This document shows, one piece after another, positions 1 to 5,597 of a stretch of 6,021 nucleotides of DNA (its first letter is position 1; every line of letters starts with the position of its first letter). This DNA comes from CANKJK01 sp964400405 (GTDB lineage: Bacteria; Acidobacteriota; Vicinamibacteria; Vicinamibacterales; UBA2999), in assembly GCA_964400405.1 (NCBI GenBank), contig CAYNUO010000129.1:1-6021 (forward strand), read 5' to 3'. A model generated the notes under the pieces. That model did no database searches. It worked only from the letters and a program-made list of their open reading frames with translations, and was not told the origin of the DNA. Made by a program: the position numbers and the translations under genes.

Positions 1-386
1 CGGATACCCGCACCATCGCACTCGTCGGGGCGTCATCCAACCCCGACCGGCCGTCTCACGGCATCATGCGCAAGCTACTGAGCGTGGGGTACCACGTGAT
101 CCCGGTGACGCCGCGTGACGCCGAAGTCCTCGGCCAGAAGGCCTACGGGACGCTCCCGGACATTCCGGAACCCGTGGACCTCGTCGACGTGTTCCGCCGG
201 GCCGAAGACACGCCACCGCTCGCGGCGGAGGCCGTGCAGATCGGCGCAAAGGTCCTCTGGCTGCAGCTCGGCATCGCGAACGAGGAGGCGGCCGCAATCG
301 CCGCAGCCGGCGGGCTGACCGTGGTGATGGACCTCTGCATCGGCACCGCGCACTCGCTGCTGCAGGTCCCCAGGCGCAATACATAG
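1..386 (+). CDS. CoA-binding domain protein (YccU-like), C-terminal 127 residues, 5' end outside window
   Basis: The reading frame is open from base 3 to the TAG at 384-386 and gives 127 residues. The gene starts upstream of the window, because the first residues (DTRTIALVGASSNPDRPSHG) already form the first strand and glycine-rich loop of the CoA-binding Rossmann fold. Later family hallmarks follow in order: the IPV strand, a GQKAYGTLPDIPEPVDLVDV block, FRRAEDTPP, GAKVLWLQLGIANEEAAA and GLTVVMDLCIG. Family proteins are about 140 residues long, so probably only 10-15 residues are missing. The family is related to the CoA-binding domain of succinyl-CoA ligases, is presumed cytosolic and has no settled reaction. 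Many relatives have Arg where this protein has Leu in the MDLCI motif. The stop lies one base before the receptor gene, which suggests co-transcription. An ATG at 66-68 is internal and should not be taken as the start. Confidence 0.9.
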   Translation, partial: DTRTIALVGASSNPDRPSHGIMRKLLSVGYHVIPVTPRDAEVLGQKAYGTLPDIPEPVDLVDVFRRAEDTPPLAAEAVQIGAKVLWLQLGIANEEAAAIAAAGGLTVVMDLCIGTAHSLLQVPRRNT

Positions 387-387
387 G

Positions 388-2550
388 ATGTTTCCGTCGA
401 TTCTCGCCGCGGCGCTATTGCTGGCGGCCGTGGCTGGCCAAGCCGCTGCCCAGCCGGAGGGCACCCTGGTGGTGCACGTCCGCAGCCGCTCGGGTCCGAT
501 TCCGGAAGCCGAGGTCCGCGCCGGCACGCAGACGGCGGTCACCGACGCACTCGGCCACGCAAGGCTGAGCCTTCCTGCCGGCGCGGTGGAGTTGGCCGTC
601 AGCCGGACCGGCTTCGCGCCGGCCGTGCGTCACCTGGTGCTCGCACCGTCGGCGTCAACGTCCGTGACCGTCGAGCTCGAACCGGCGGTGGCAATCGAGG
701 AGGACGTACTCGTGACGGCAACGCGCACGACCCGGCGCGTCCAGGATCTGCCCCTCCGAGTCGAAGTCGTCCCACAGGAAGAGATCGACGAGAAGCTGTC
801 GATGACCCCGGGCGACGTCGCCATGATGCTGACCGAGACCAACGGCCTGCGCGTCGTCGGCACCTCGCCCTCCCTCGGCGCCTCCAGCGTCCGGGTACAG
901 GGCCTGCGAGGGCGGTACACCCAGCTGCTCGCCGACGGTCTGCCCTCCTACGGTCAGGTGGGATCGATCGGCGTGCTGCAGATTCCACCGATGGACCTGG
1001 CCCAGGTCGAGGTGATCAAGGGCGTCGCCTCGGCTCTCTACGGCGCCTCCGCGCTCGGCGGTGTGATCAACCTCGTCTCACGGCGTCCCCAGGCCGGACG
1101 GCCGGAGCGTGAACTGCTCGTCAACCAGACGTCGCGCGGTGGCACGGATCTGGTCAACTGGCTGTCGCAGAAGCCGGGCGAACACTGGGGTTACACCCTG
1201 CTCACGGGCCTGCATCGGCAGGAGGGGCAGGACATCGACGGGGACGGCTGGACGAATCTGCCGGACTATCGGCGTGGCATGATTCGGCCCCGTCTGTTCT
1301 GGGAGGACGGAACGGGACGATCCGTCTTTGTCACGCTCGGGGCACTGGCCGAGGAACGCGAGGGCGGAACACTGTGGGGCGGGACGGCTCCGGATGGGAC
1401 CCGCTTCCGCGAAGCGATCGGCACGCGCCGACTGGACGCCGGCGTCGTGGCGCGCCTCCTGGCGTCGGGTACGCGACTCGTCACGCTGCGGACCTCCGGC
1501 GTCGGCCAGTGGCACCGGCACCAGTTCGGCGAGGCCCGCGAGAACGATCGCCATCGCACGGTCTTCGCTGAGGCATCGATCAATGGAACTGACGGCGGGC
1601 ATACCTGGGTGGTCGGCGGGGCGCTCCAGCGGGACACGTACCGCGCCACCGCACTGCCGGAGTTCGACTACACCTACGTGGTTCCCGGCGCGTTCGTGCA
1701 GGACGACGTCAGCCCCGCGCCGTGGGTCACCGTGTCAGCCAGCGCGCGGGTCGATCGGCACAACCGCTTCGGAACCTTCGTGAGTCCGCGCGTGTCGGCG
1801 CTCCTCCGGCTTGGTGGCGGGTGGACGTTGCGGCCGTCGGCCGGCGCCGGGTTCTTCGCGCCGACGCCGTTTCTGGAAGAAACGGAAGCGACGGGACTTT
1901 CGCGCCTCGCGCGGCCCGGCACCCTCAAGGCCGAGCGGGGGCGGAGTTCGTCCGTGGACCTGGGTTGGAAGCGCGGGCCGCTCGAGGCGACCGCCACGTG
2001 GTTCCGGTCTACGATCGACGATGCGGCCACCGTGACGGCAACGGACGCGGAGGACAGACCCCTCGCGATCCGCAACGCGGCCGGCCCGGTGCGGACGGCT
2101 GGCTCGGAACTCATCGCGCGGCTGCATCACGGCGAGATGGACCTGATCGCCACGCACATGTATCTCCAGTCAACAGAGCCGGATCCGGTGTCGGGTGCGC
2201 GGCTCGACGTGGCCCTCAACCCGCGTCACACCGCGGGCATCGACTGGCTCTGGGACCTCGAGGGGCACGGCCGGGTCGGCGTGGAGGTCTTCTACACGGG
2301 TCGTCAGCGGGTGACGGATTCACCCTACCGAACGCACGCGGGTCCGTATCTGCTGTGGGGTCTCATCGGAGAGTGGCGCATCGGGACGGCACGCATCTTC
2401 GTCAACGGCGAGAACCTGGCCAATGTCAGACAGACGCGCCGCGACCCGCTCATCCGGCCCACACGGGCGCTCGACGGACGCTGGACGGTCGACGCGTGGG
2501 GGCCGATTGACGGCAGGACCATCAACGCGGGCCTGCGGCTCGGCTTCTAG
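388..2550 (+). CDS. TonB-dependent outer-membrane receptor with N-terminal carboxypeptidase-regulatory-like domain
   Basis: This is a complete 720-residue protein. Residues 1-21 look like a signal peptide with cleavage near AAA/QPEG, although the start (MFPS) has no basic residue. Residues 25-98 form a beta-sandwich like the carboxypeptidase regulatory-like domain. A TonB-box-like stretch (EEDVLVTATRT, 104-114) precedes the plug domain at about 118-232, with RVQGLRGRYTQLLADGLP and VEVIKGVASALYGASALGG. Residues from about 240 to 720 form the beta-barrel. The barrel contains a VDRHNRFGTFVSPR block and an EETEATGLSRL block, and the protein ends in GLRLGF with the terminal Phe expected for BAM-inserted barrels. 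The ATG at 388 is the only usable start: in this frame stops occur at 316-318 and 325-327, with no ATG, GTG or TTG between them and 388. No clear Shine-Dalgarno is visible, so translation may be coupled to the gene before it. The plug resembles siderophore and cobalamin receptors, but the substrate cannot be read from the sequence. Confidence 0.95.
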   Translation: MFPSILAAALLLAAVAGQAAAQPEGTLVVHVRSRSGPIPEAEVRAGTQTAVTDALGHARLSLPAGAVELAVSRTGFAPAVRHLVLAPSASTSVTVELEPAVAIEEDVLVTATRTTRRVQDLPLRVEVVPQEEIDEKLSMTPGDVAMMLTETNGLRVVGTSPSLGASSVRVQGLRGRYTQLLADGLPSYGQVGSIGVLQIPPMDLAQVEVIKGVASALYGASALGGVINLVSRRPQAGRPERELLVNQTSRGGTDLVNWLSQKPGEHWGYTLLTGLHRQEGQDIDGDGWTNLPDYRRGMIRPRLFWEDGTGRSVFVTLGALAEEREGGTLWGGTAPDGTRFREAIGTRRLDAGVVARLLASGTRLVTLRTSGVGQWHRHQFGEARENDRHRTVFAEASINGTDGGHTWVVGGALQRDTYRATALPEFDYTYVVPGAFVQDDVSPAPWVTVSASARVDRHNRFGTFVSPRVSALLRLGGGWTLRPSAGAGFFAPTPFLEETEATGLSRLARPGTLKAERGRSSSVDLGWKRGPLEATATWFRSTIDDAATVTATDAEDRPLAIRNAAGPVRTAGSELIARLHHGEMDLIATHMYLQSTEPDPVSGARLDVALNPRHTAGIDWLWDLEGHGRVGVEVFYTGRQRVTDSPYRTHAGPYLLWGLIGEWRIGTARIFVNGENLANVRQTRRDPLIRPTRALDGRWTVDAWGPIDGRTINAGLRLGF

Positions 2551-2554
2551 AGTT

Positions 2555-2568
2555 CGGCGCGGGCGCCG
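2555..2568. terminator. Short GC hairpin between convergent genes, possible bidirectional terminator
   Basis: The 27 bp gap between the receptor stop (2550) and the convergent lipoprotein stop (2578) contains CGGCGC GG GCGCCG, a perfect 6 bp inverted repeat. It can also be drawn as a 5 bp stem with a 4-base loop. Its place between two converging stops fits a shared terminator. There is no T-tract on either side and the stem is short, so this is only a candidate; Rho-dependent termination is equally possible. Confidence 0.3.
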
Positions 2569-2577
2569 GTCGGCGTC

Positions 2578-3816
2578 TCAGCGACGTTTCCGCATTCCCA
2601 CGAACTTCCACCGCATGATCCGGTCGCGGACCACGGTCTCACCGACGTAGAGATGGCCGTGCGTATCCGACGCCAGCACGTGGGCCATGCCGAGTTCTCC
2701 CGCGTAGCGGCCGCCGTGACCGAACTGGCCGACGACCTTCAGCGTCTCCCGCTCGAGGATATGGATGTGATGATTCGCGCCGTCCGCGACATAGAGGAAA
2801 CGCTGCGCCGGATCGTGTGAGAACGCGATGTCGAACACCGATCCCATGTTGCCGGTGTTCGGCGCCACGAAGCCTTCCTTCACGAACGTGCCGTCCTTCT
2901 TGAACACCTGGATGCGGTTGTTCCCCCGGTCGCACACGTAGACGAAGCCGTCCCGGCTCAGCTCGATGCAGTGAACGGAGTCGCCGAACAGCTTGAGCAG
3001 GCCCGGGTCGTGCTTGTCACTGTGGCTGCCGTTCAGCTTGTTGCGGGGGATGTCAGGCGGGTTCGGCATGCCGTACGGTCCCCAGATCCGCTTGAATGCT
3101 CCGGTGTCGGCGTCGATCACGGCGATGCGCTTGTTGCGGTAGCCGTCCGCGATGAAGACCTCGTTGGCATCGTCGTCCACGAAGAGGCCGGCCGGTGAGT
3201 TGAAGTTCTCGCGGTCCATGTTCCCCTTGGACTGCCCCATCCGGCCCTTCTGCCAGACGACCTTTCCGTCGTTGGTGAACTTGGTCACGCTGCCGCAGTT
3301 CTCGGGAGCCGACACCTTGTCCTGCACGCCGTCGTCGCAGCCCATCCACACGAAGCCCTTGCGGTCCACGAAGATGCCGTGCTCGCGAGGCCAGTCGTAG
3401 CCGTCCGCGGTCCTCTTGCTCTTCGGGTTCGCGGGATCCGGTCCGCCCCAGGCCTTGACGATCTCTCCCGCCTGATTCAGCACCACGACCGATGGCGCGG
3501 GCGCGCAGCATTCACCGGCGCCGCGGGCGAGGAAGTCGTCGCCGAGATCGAGTTGCACGGAATTGCCGCGCTGCAGGACCCAGATCTGATCCTTGTCGTC
3601 CACGTGGACACCACCGATGTTGCCGAAGATCCAGTTATTCGGCAGCGGCGTCCTCGGCCAGGTCGGGTCGAACTCGAAGACGGGGACTTCATCCGCCGCC
3701 GTCGAGATGACCGCCGGCACGGGCGTCCCCGGCGCCTCCGTGACGGGAGCCTTGCAGGCTCCGGTCAGGGTCGCGAGCAGCGCCACCGGGATTGCGACGC
3801 GCACGGTCCTTCTCAT
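2578..3816 (-). CDS. NHL-repeat beta-propeller lipoprotein
   Basis: The protein has 412 residues from the chosen ATG (3814-3816). A GTG directly upstream (3817-3819) is in frame, but it lies one base from the AGGAGG at 3821-3826, whereas the ATG has a four-base spacing. The N-terminus (MRRTVRVAIPVALLATLTGAC) has basic residues, a hydrophobic core and a lipobox-like TGAC, so Cys21 is the probable lipidated residue. Six NHL-like blades can be seen near residues 69-83, 146-160, 208-234, 281-305, 327-355 and 379-405, for example FVYVCDRGNNRIQVF and FLYVADGANHHIHIL. The mature part carries further cysteines at 103-104, 160, 174, 283 and 295, which could form disulphides outside the cytoplasm. The gene begins 19 bp after the gluconolactonase-like gene on the same strand, so the two are probably one operon. 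NHL propellers mostly bind ligands; some (peptidyl-hydroxyglycine lyases) are enzymes. No catalytic set was assigned here, so the function is unknown. Confidence 0.92.
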   Translation of the reverse strand: MRRTVRVAIPVALLATLTGACKAPVTEAPGTPVPAVISTAADEVPVFEFDPTWPRTPLPNNWIFGNIGGVHVDDKDQIWVLQRGNSVQLDLGDDFLARGAGECCAPAPSVVVLNQAGEIVKAWGGPDPANPKSKRTADGYDWPREHGIFVDRKGFVWMGCDDGVQDKVSAPENCGSVTKFTNDGKVVWQKGRMGQSKGNMDRENFNSPAGLFVDDDANEVFIADGYRNKRIAVIDADTGAFKRIWGPYGMPNPPDIPRNKLNGSHSDKHDPGLLKLFGDSVHCIELSRDGFVYVCDRGNNRIQVFKKDGTFVKEGFVAPNTGNMGSVFDIAFSHDPAQRFLYVADGANHHIHILERETLKVVGQFGHGGRYAGELGMAHVLASDTHGHLYVGETVVRDRIMRWKFVGMRKRR

Positions 3817-3820
3817 CACG

Positions 3821-3826
3821 CCTCCT
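3821..3826 (-). promoter_or_regulatory. Shine-Dalgarno of the NHL lipoprotein gene
   Basis: On the minus strand the sequence reads AGGAGG, then C, then GTG, then ATG. The four-base spacing to the ATG at 3816 against one base to the GTG at 3819 favours the ATG start. The site lies in the 19 bp gap after the upstream gene's stop codon. Confidence 0.8.
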
Positions 3827-3835
3827 CTGCTCCGC

Positions 3836-4867
3836 CTACCAGGCGGATCGCTTCAAGCGAATGTGGTACACGCTGCGGACGGTCGTGATGTAGAGCCCCT
3901 TGCCGTCACTGTCGCCGAACGCGACGCTCGTCGTGTTGTCGCTCGTGTTCCTGTCCGGTGTGTAGATCGTACCGATGTGTGTGCCGTCCGGCGCGGAGAT
4001 CCAGACACCGCCCGGCCCGGACGAAAACAGATACCCGTGTCGGTCGACGCGCACGCCGTCGGCGTTGCCCTTCAGCGTCTGGTTCCGCATATCCACGTGG
4101 AGCGCGCCGTTCGCGATGCCGCCGTCCGGCTGCACGTCGTGCCGCGTAATGCCTCCACCGGCCCCGGTCGTGTACAGGTGCCTCTCGTCGGGCGAGAACG
4201 CGAGCCCGTTGGTCAGCGTCCGGCTGACGACCTGGAGCGTGCCGTCAGGTCTCCAGCGGAACGCGCCCTGGAAATCAATCTCCCGGTCCGGGCTCTTCGC
4301 CGCACCGCCGCGCAACTGCGAACCCATGTCCGAGAAATAGATCGACCCGTCGGACTTCACGACCAGGTCGTTGGGGCCGTTCAGACGCTTCCCTTCCCAC
4401 TTGTCCACCAGCGTCGTGCGCGTGCCGTCCTTCTCGATACGCACGATCGATCGGCCTCCGTGCGAGCAGTAGACGAGCCGGCCTTCGCGGTCGAGCGCGA
4501 GGCCGTTCGAGCCGTGCAGGGCCACGAGCAGCCGGCCATTGTCCAGCACACGGACGTCGGTCAGGTCCATCGTCGTGAAGCCGACCTTCTCGGCGTGCAC
4601 GGACAGGCGCTTCGGACCGGGGTCCCACCGGAAGATCCGGTTCGCGGCCATGTCGCTGAAGAGCAGGTAGCCGCCGTCGCGCACCCAGATGGGGCCCTCG
4701 GCCGCGCCGAAGTAGTCCTGCTTGACGATCTCGAGCTTCGCGTCGACGGAGACGATTGCGTCGAGGGCCGGGGTCAGGCGTTCGACGTCGCCGGAGGCAG
4801 CGTGCAGAGCCGCGGTCGGGATGGACGCACACGCGAGCACGGCAGCGAGCAGCAGACGGGGCGGCAT
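3836..4867 (-). CDS. SMP-30/gluconolactonase/LRE-like beta-propeller protein, exported
   Basis: The protein has 343 residues from the ATG at 4865-4867. This start is supported by an AGGAGGT at 4873-4879 and by the signal-peptide-like N-terminus directly after it (MPPRLLLAAVLACASIPTA, probable cleavage near LHA/A, residues 22-24). The frame is open further upstream to an ATG at 4972, but that would add 35 non-hydrophobic residues ahead of the signal peptide. SMP-30 hallmarks appear in order: AEGPIW with Glu57, LLFSDM, RLNGPNDLVVKSDGSIYFSDM with Asn166-Asp167, LTNGLAFSPDERHLY with Asn220, and NADGVRVDRHGYLF with Asp270. By comparison with the family, Glu57, Asn220 and Asp270 match the metal ligands and Asn166 the substrate-contacting Asn. 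The family hydrolyses sugar lactones or other lactones and esters with a divalent metal. The true substrate here is unknown. Cys13 creates a VLAC lipobox-like motif, but it lies very early for a lipoprotein. It is probably transcribed together with the NHL lipoprotein gene that follows. Confidence 0.93.
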   Translation of the reverse strand: MPPRLLLAAVLACASIPTAALHAASGDVERLTPALDAIVSVDAKLEIVKQDYFGAAEGPIWVRDGGYLLFSDMAANRIFRWDPGPKRLSVHAEKVGFTTMDLTDVRVLDNGRLLVALHGSNGLALDREGRLVYCSHGGRSIVRIEKDGTRTTLVDKWEGKRLNGPNDLVVKSDGSIYFSDMGSQLRGGAAKSPDREIDFQGAFRWRPDGTLQVVSRTLTNGLAFSPDERHLYTTGAGGGITRHDVQPDGGIANGALHVDMRNQTLKGNADGVRVDRHGYLFSSGPGGVWISAPDGTHIGTIYTPDRNTSDNTTSVAFGDSDGKGLYITTVRSVYHIRLKRSAW

Positions 4868-4872
4868 CACAC

Positions 4873-4879
4873 ACCTCCT
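4873..4879 (-). promoter_or_regulatory. Shine-Dalgarno of the gluconolactonase-like gene
   Basis: The minus strand reads AGGAGGT five bases before the ATG at 4867, close to the full anti-SD complement. It fixes the start at 4867 rather than the in-frame ATG at 4972. The long inverted repeat ends 11 bases upstream of this site (at 4891). Confidence 0.85.
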
Positions 4880-4890
4880 GGGTGGAGACA

Positions 4891-5017
4891 GCTGCTCCAG
4901 AGCCGGGACACGGCGGGGGTGCTGCTCCTGGCTCACTGGGCGCATGGGTTCCCTCGGCTTGACCACAAGCATTCGCCTTGGATCAGCACCCCCGCCGCGT
5001 CCCGACTCTGGAGCAGC
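4891..5017 (-). repeat. 34 bp near-perfect inverted repeat with 59-base spacer, in the leader of the gluconolactonase-like gene
   Basis: The left arm is 4891-4924 (begins GCTGCTCCAGAG, ends GGGGGTGCTG). The right arm is 4984-5017 (begins CAGCACCCCC, ends CTCTGGAGCAGC). They are reverse complements at 32 of 34 positions. The two mismatches are 4903/5005 (C against A) and 4910/4998 (A against C); in minus-strand RNA both become G-U wobbles. After one unpaired position (4925/4983), three more pairs can form inward (4926-4928 with 4980-4982). Pairing stops abruptly outside the arms and no clear target-site duplication flanks them. The element fills most of the 168 bp between the two-TM gene and the gluconolactonase-like gene. 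It does not look like an ordinary intrinsic terminator: the stem is too long, the loop is large and no T-tract follows. Candidate explanations are a structured mRNA leader, an RNA-processing site or a REP/MITE-like repeat. The strand given is the one where base pairing is complete. Confidence 0.9.
4957..4970. repeat. Small hairpin nested in the spacer of the long inverted repeat
   Basis: GCTTG ACCA CAAGC is a perfect 5 bp inverted repeat with a 4-base loop. It lies within the 59-base spacer between the two 34 bp arms. It would sit in the apical part of the large fold as a secondary stem-loop. A 5 bp repeat can arise by chance, so its relevance depends on conservation. Confidence 0.5.
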
Positions 5018-5035
5018 GACGGCGACTGGAGGGTA

Positions 5036-5365
5036 CTACGAGGCGCGTCGTGTCAGGCGCAGTGCGACAAGGCGGGCCACGCCGCTGGCACCGACGACGG
5101 CCGCGGCGGCCACCAGACCGAGGCGCGCGGAGCGGTCAATGGCAGGCTGCATGGCCACGTCGGCCTGCACACGAAGGCCGGCGCCCTCAGGCGCGCGCCG
5201 CTGTTCCGAGGCGAACCGCACGGCGGCGGCCGCCGTGACGCGGTCCTGAACGTGGGCGAAGGCGGCGAGGGCCACCACGGCCGTGGCCAGCCACCACCGG
5301 CCTTCGAAGCCGATGCGCCGGGGACGCAACTCGGCCGGCGAGGCTGTCCGCCCGGTTGTCGCCAT
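5036..5365 (-). CDS. Small two-TM membrane protein of unknown function
   Basis: The protein has 109 residues from the ATG at 5363-5365 to the TAG at 5036-5038. No family is recognised. Two hydrophobic segments can be seen, at about residues 24-40 (WWLATAVVALAAFAHVQ) and 82-103 (LGLVAAAAVVGASGVARLV). Between them lies a hydrophilic stretch of about 40 residues with several charged residues (DRVT, ASEQRRAPEG). Basic residues occur before the first segment (RPRR) and at the C-terminus (RLTRRAS), consistent with both ends inside the cytoplasm and the linker in the periplasm. Only three bases separate its start from the zinc-ribbon gene's stop, so the two are probably translationally coupled. Codon use is strongly G/C at third positions, like the neighbours, and the overlapping frames give low-complexity Arg/Pro/Ser-rich shadows. 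It is hypothetical but likely real. Confidence 0.7.
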   Translation of the reverse strand: MATTGRTASPAELRPRRIGFEGRWWLATAVVALAAFAHVQDRVTAAAAVRFASEQRRAPEGAGLRVQADVAMQPAIDRSARLGLVAAAAVVGASGVARLVALRLTRRAS

Positions 5366-5368
5366 GTG

Positions 5369-5569
5369 TCAGTTCGCGCCGAAGAGTCCGGCCTGCCAGG
5401 CGAGGCCCAGCAGCAGGGCCACCACGACGACCAGCATGACGGGACGGATCCAGCCACTCGCCGGTTTCACGACCGCGGCCTGATGGCGCGGCATAGTCGT
5501 CTGCGTGCCGCACTTGTAGCAGATGAGTGCTTTGTCGGCGATCGTCGCGCCGCACTGGGAGCAGGTCAC
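5369..5569 (-). CDS. Zinc-ribbon domain protein with single C-terminal TM segment
   Basis: The protein has 66 residues from a GTG start at 5567-5569. Residues 3-20 form a zinc ribbon, C-S-Q-C-x10-C-Y-K-C (Cys3, 6, 17, 20), with the GATIADKALICYKCG sequence common in small bacterial zinc-ribbon proteins. A Thr/basic/Pro linker follows, then one hydrophobic segment at about 43-62 (PVMLVVVVALLLGLAWQAG). It is probably a tail-anchored membrane protein with the zinc ribbon in the cytoplasm. An ATG further upstream (5671) is in frame, but it would overlap the divergent rhomboid gene and add residues unlike the family, whose members begin just before the first Cys. No strong Shine-Dalgarno precedes the GTG. 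The stop is three bases before the two-TM protein gene. The function is unknown; such proteins are thought to mediate protein interactions. Confidence 0.82.
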   Translation of the reverse strand: MTCSQCGATIADKALICYKCGTQTTMPRHQAAVVKPASGWIRPVMLVVVVALLLGLAWQAGLFGAN

Positions 5570-5597
5570 GCGGCTACTGTACCCTACGGACAGCACC

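Noticed and set aside
1078..1602. Minus-strand open frame opposite the receptor gene
   Set aside because: It lies wholly inside the receptor barrel region. The translation has no recognisable domain or signal, and the plus frame has an intact family match across the region.
4829..4867. Gluconolactonase-like protein as a lipoprotein via VLAC at Cys13
   Set aside because: The cysteine comes only 12 residues after the start, too early for a full lipoprotein signal, and the hydrophobic stretch continues past it to an ordinary cleavage-like site near residue 24.
4957..4990. TTGACC at 4959-4964 as a -35 promoter box
   Set aside because: No -10-like sequence follows at 16-18 bases, and the hexamer is explained by the small hairpin.
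4891..5017. Inverted repeat as an integron attC site
   Set aside because: No RYYYAAC/GTTRRRY core sites are seen at the ends, there is no integrase gene, and the arms are nearly perfect without the extrahelical bases typical of attC.
4891..5017. Inverted repeat as an intrinsic terminator for the two-TM gene
   Set aside because: The stem is about 34 bp with a 59-base loop, and the bases after the stem on the minus strand (TGTCTCCACC) are not a T-tract.
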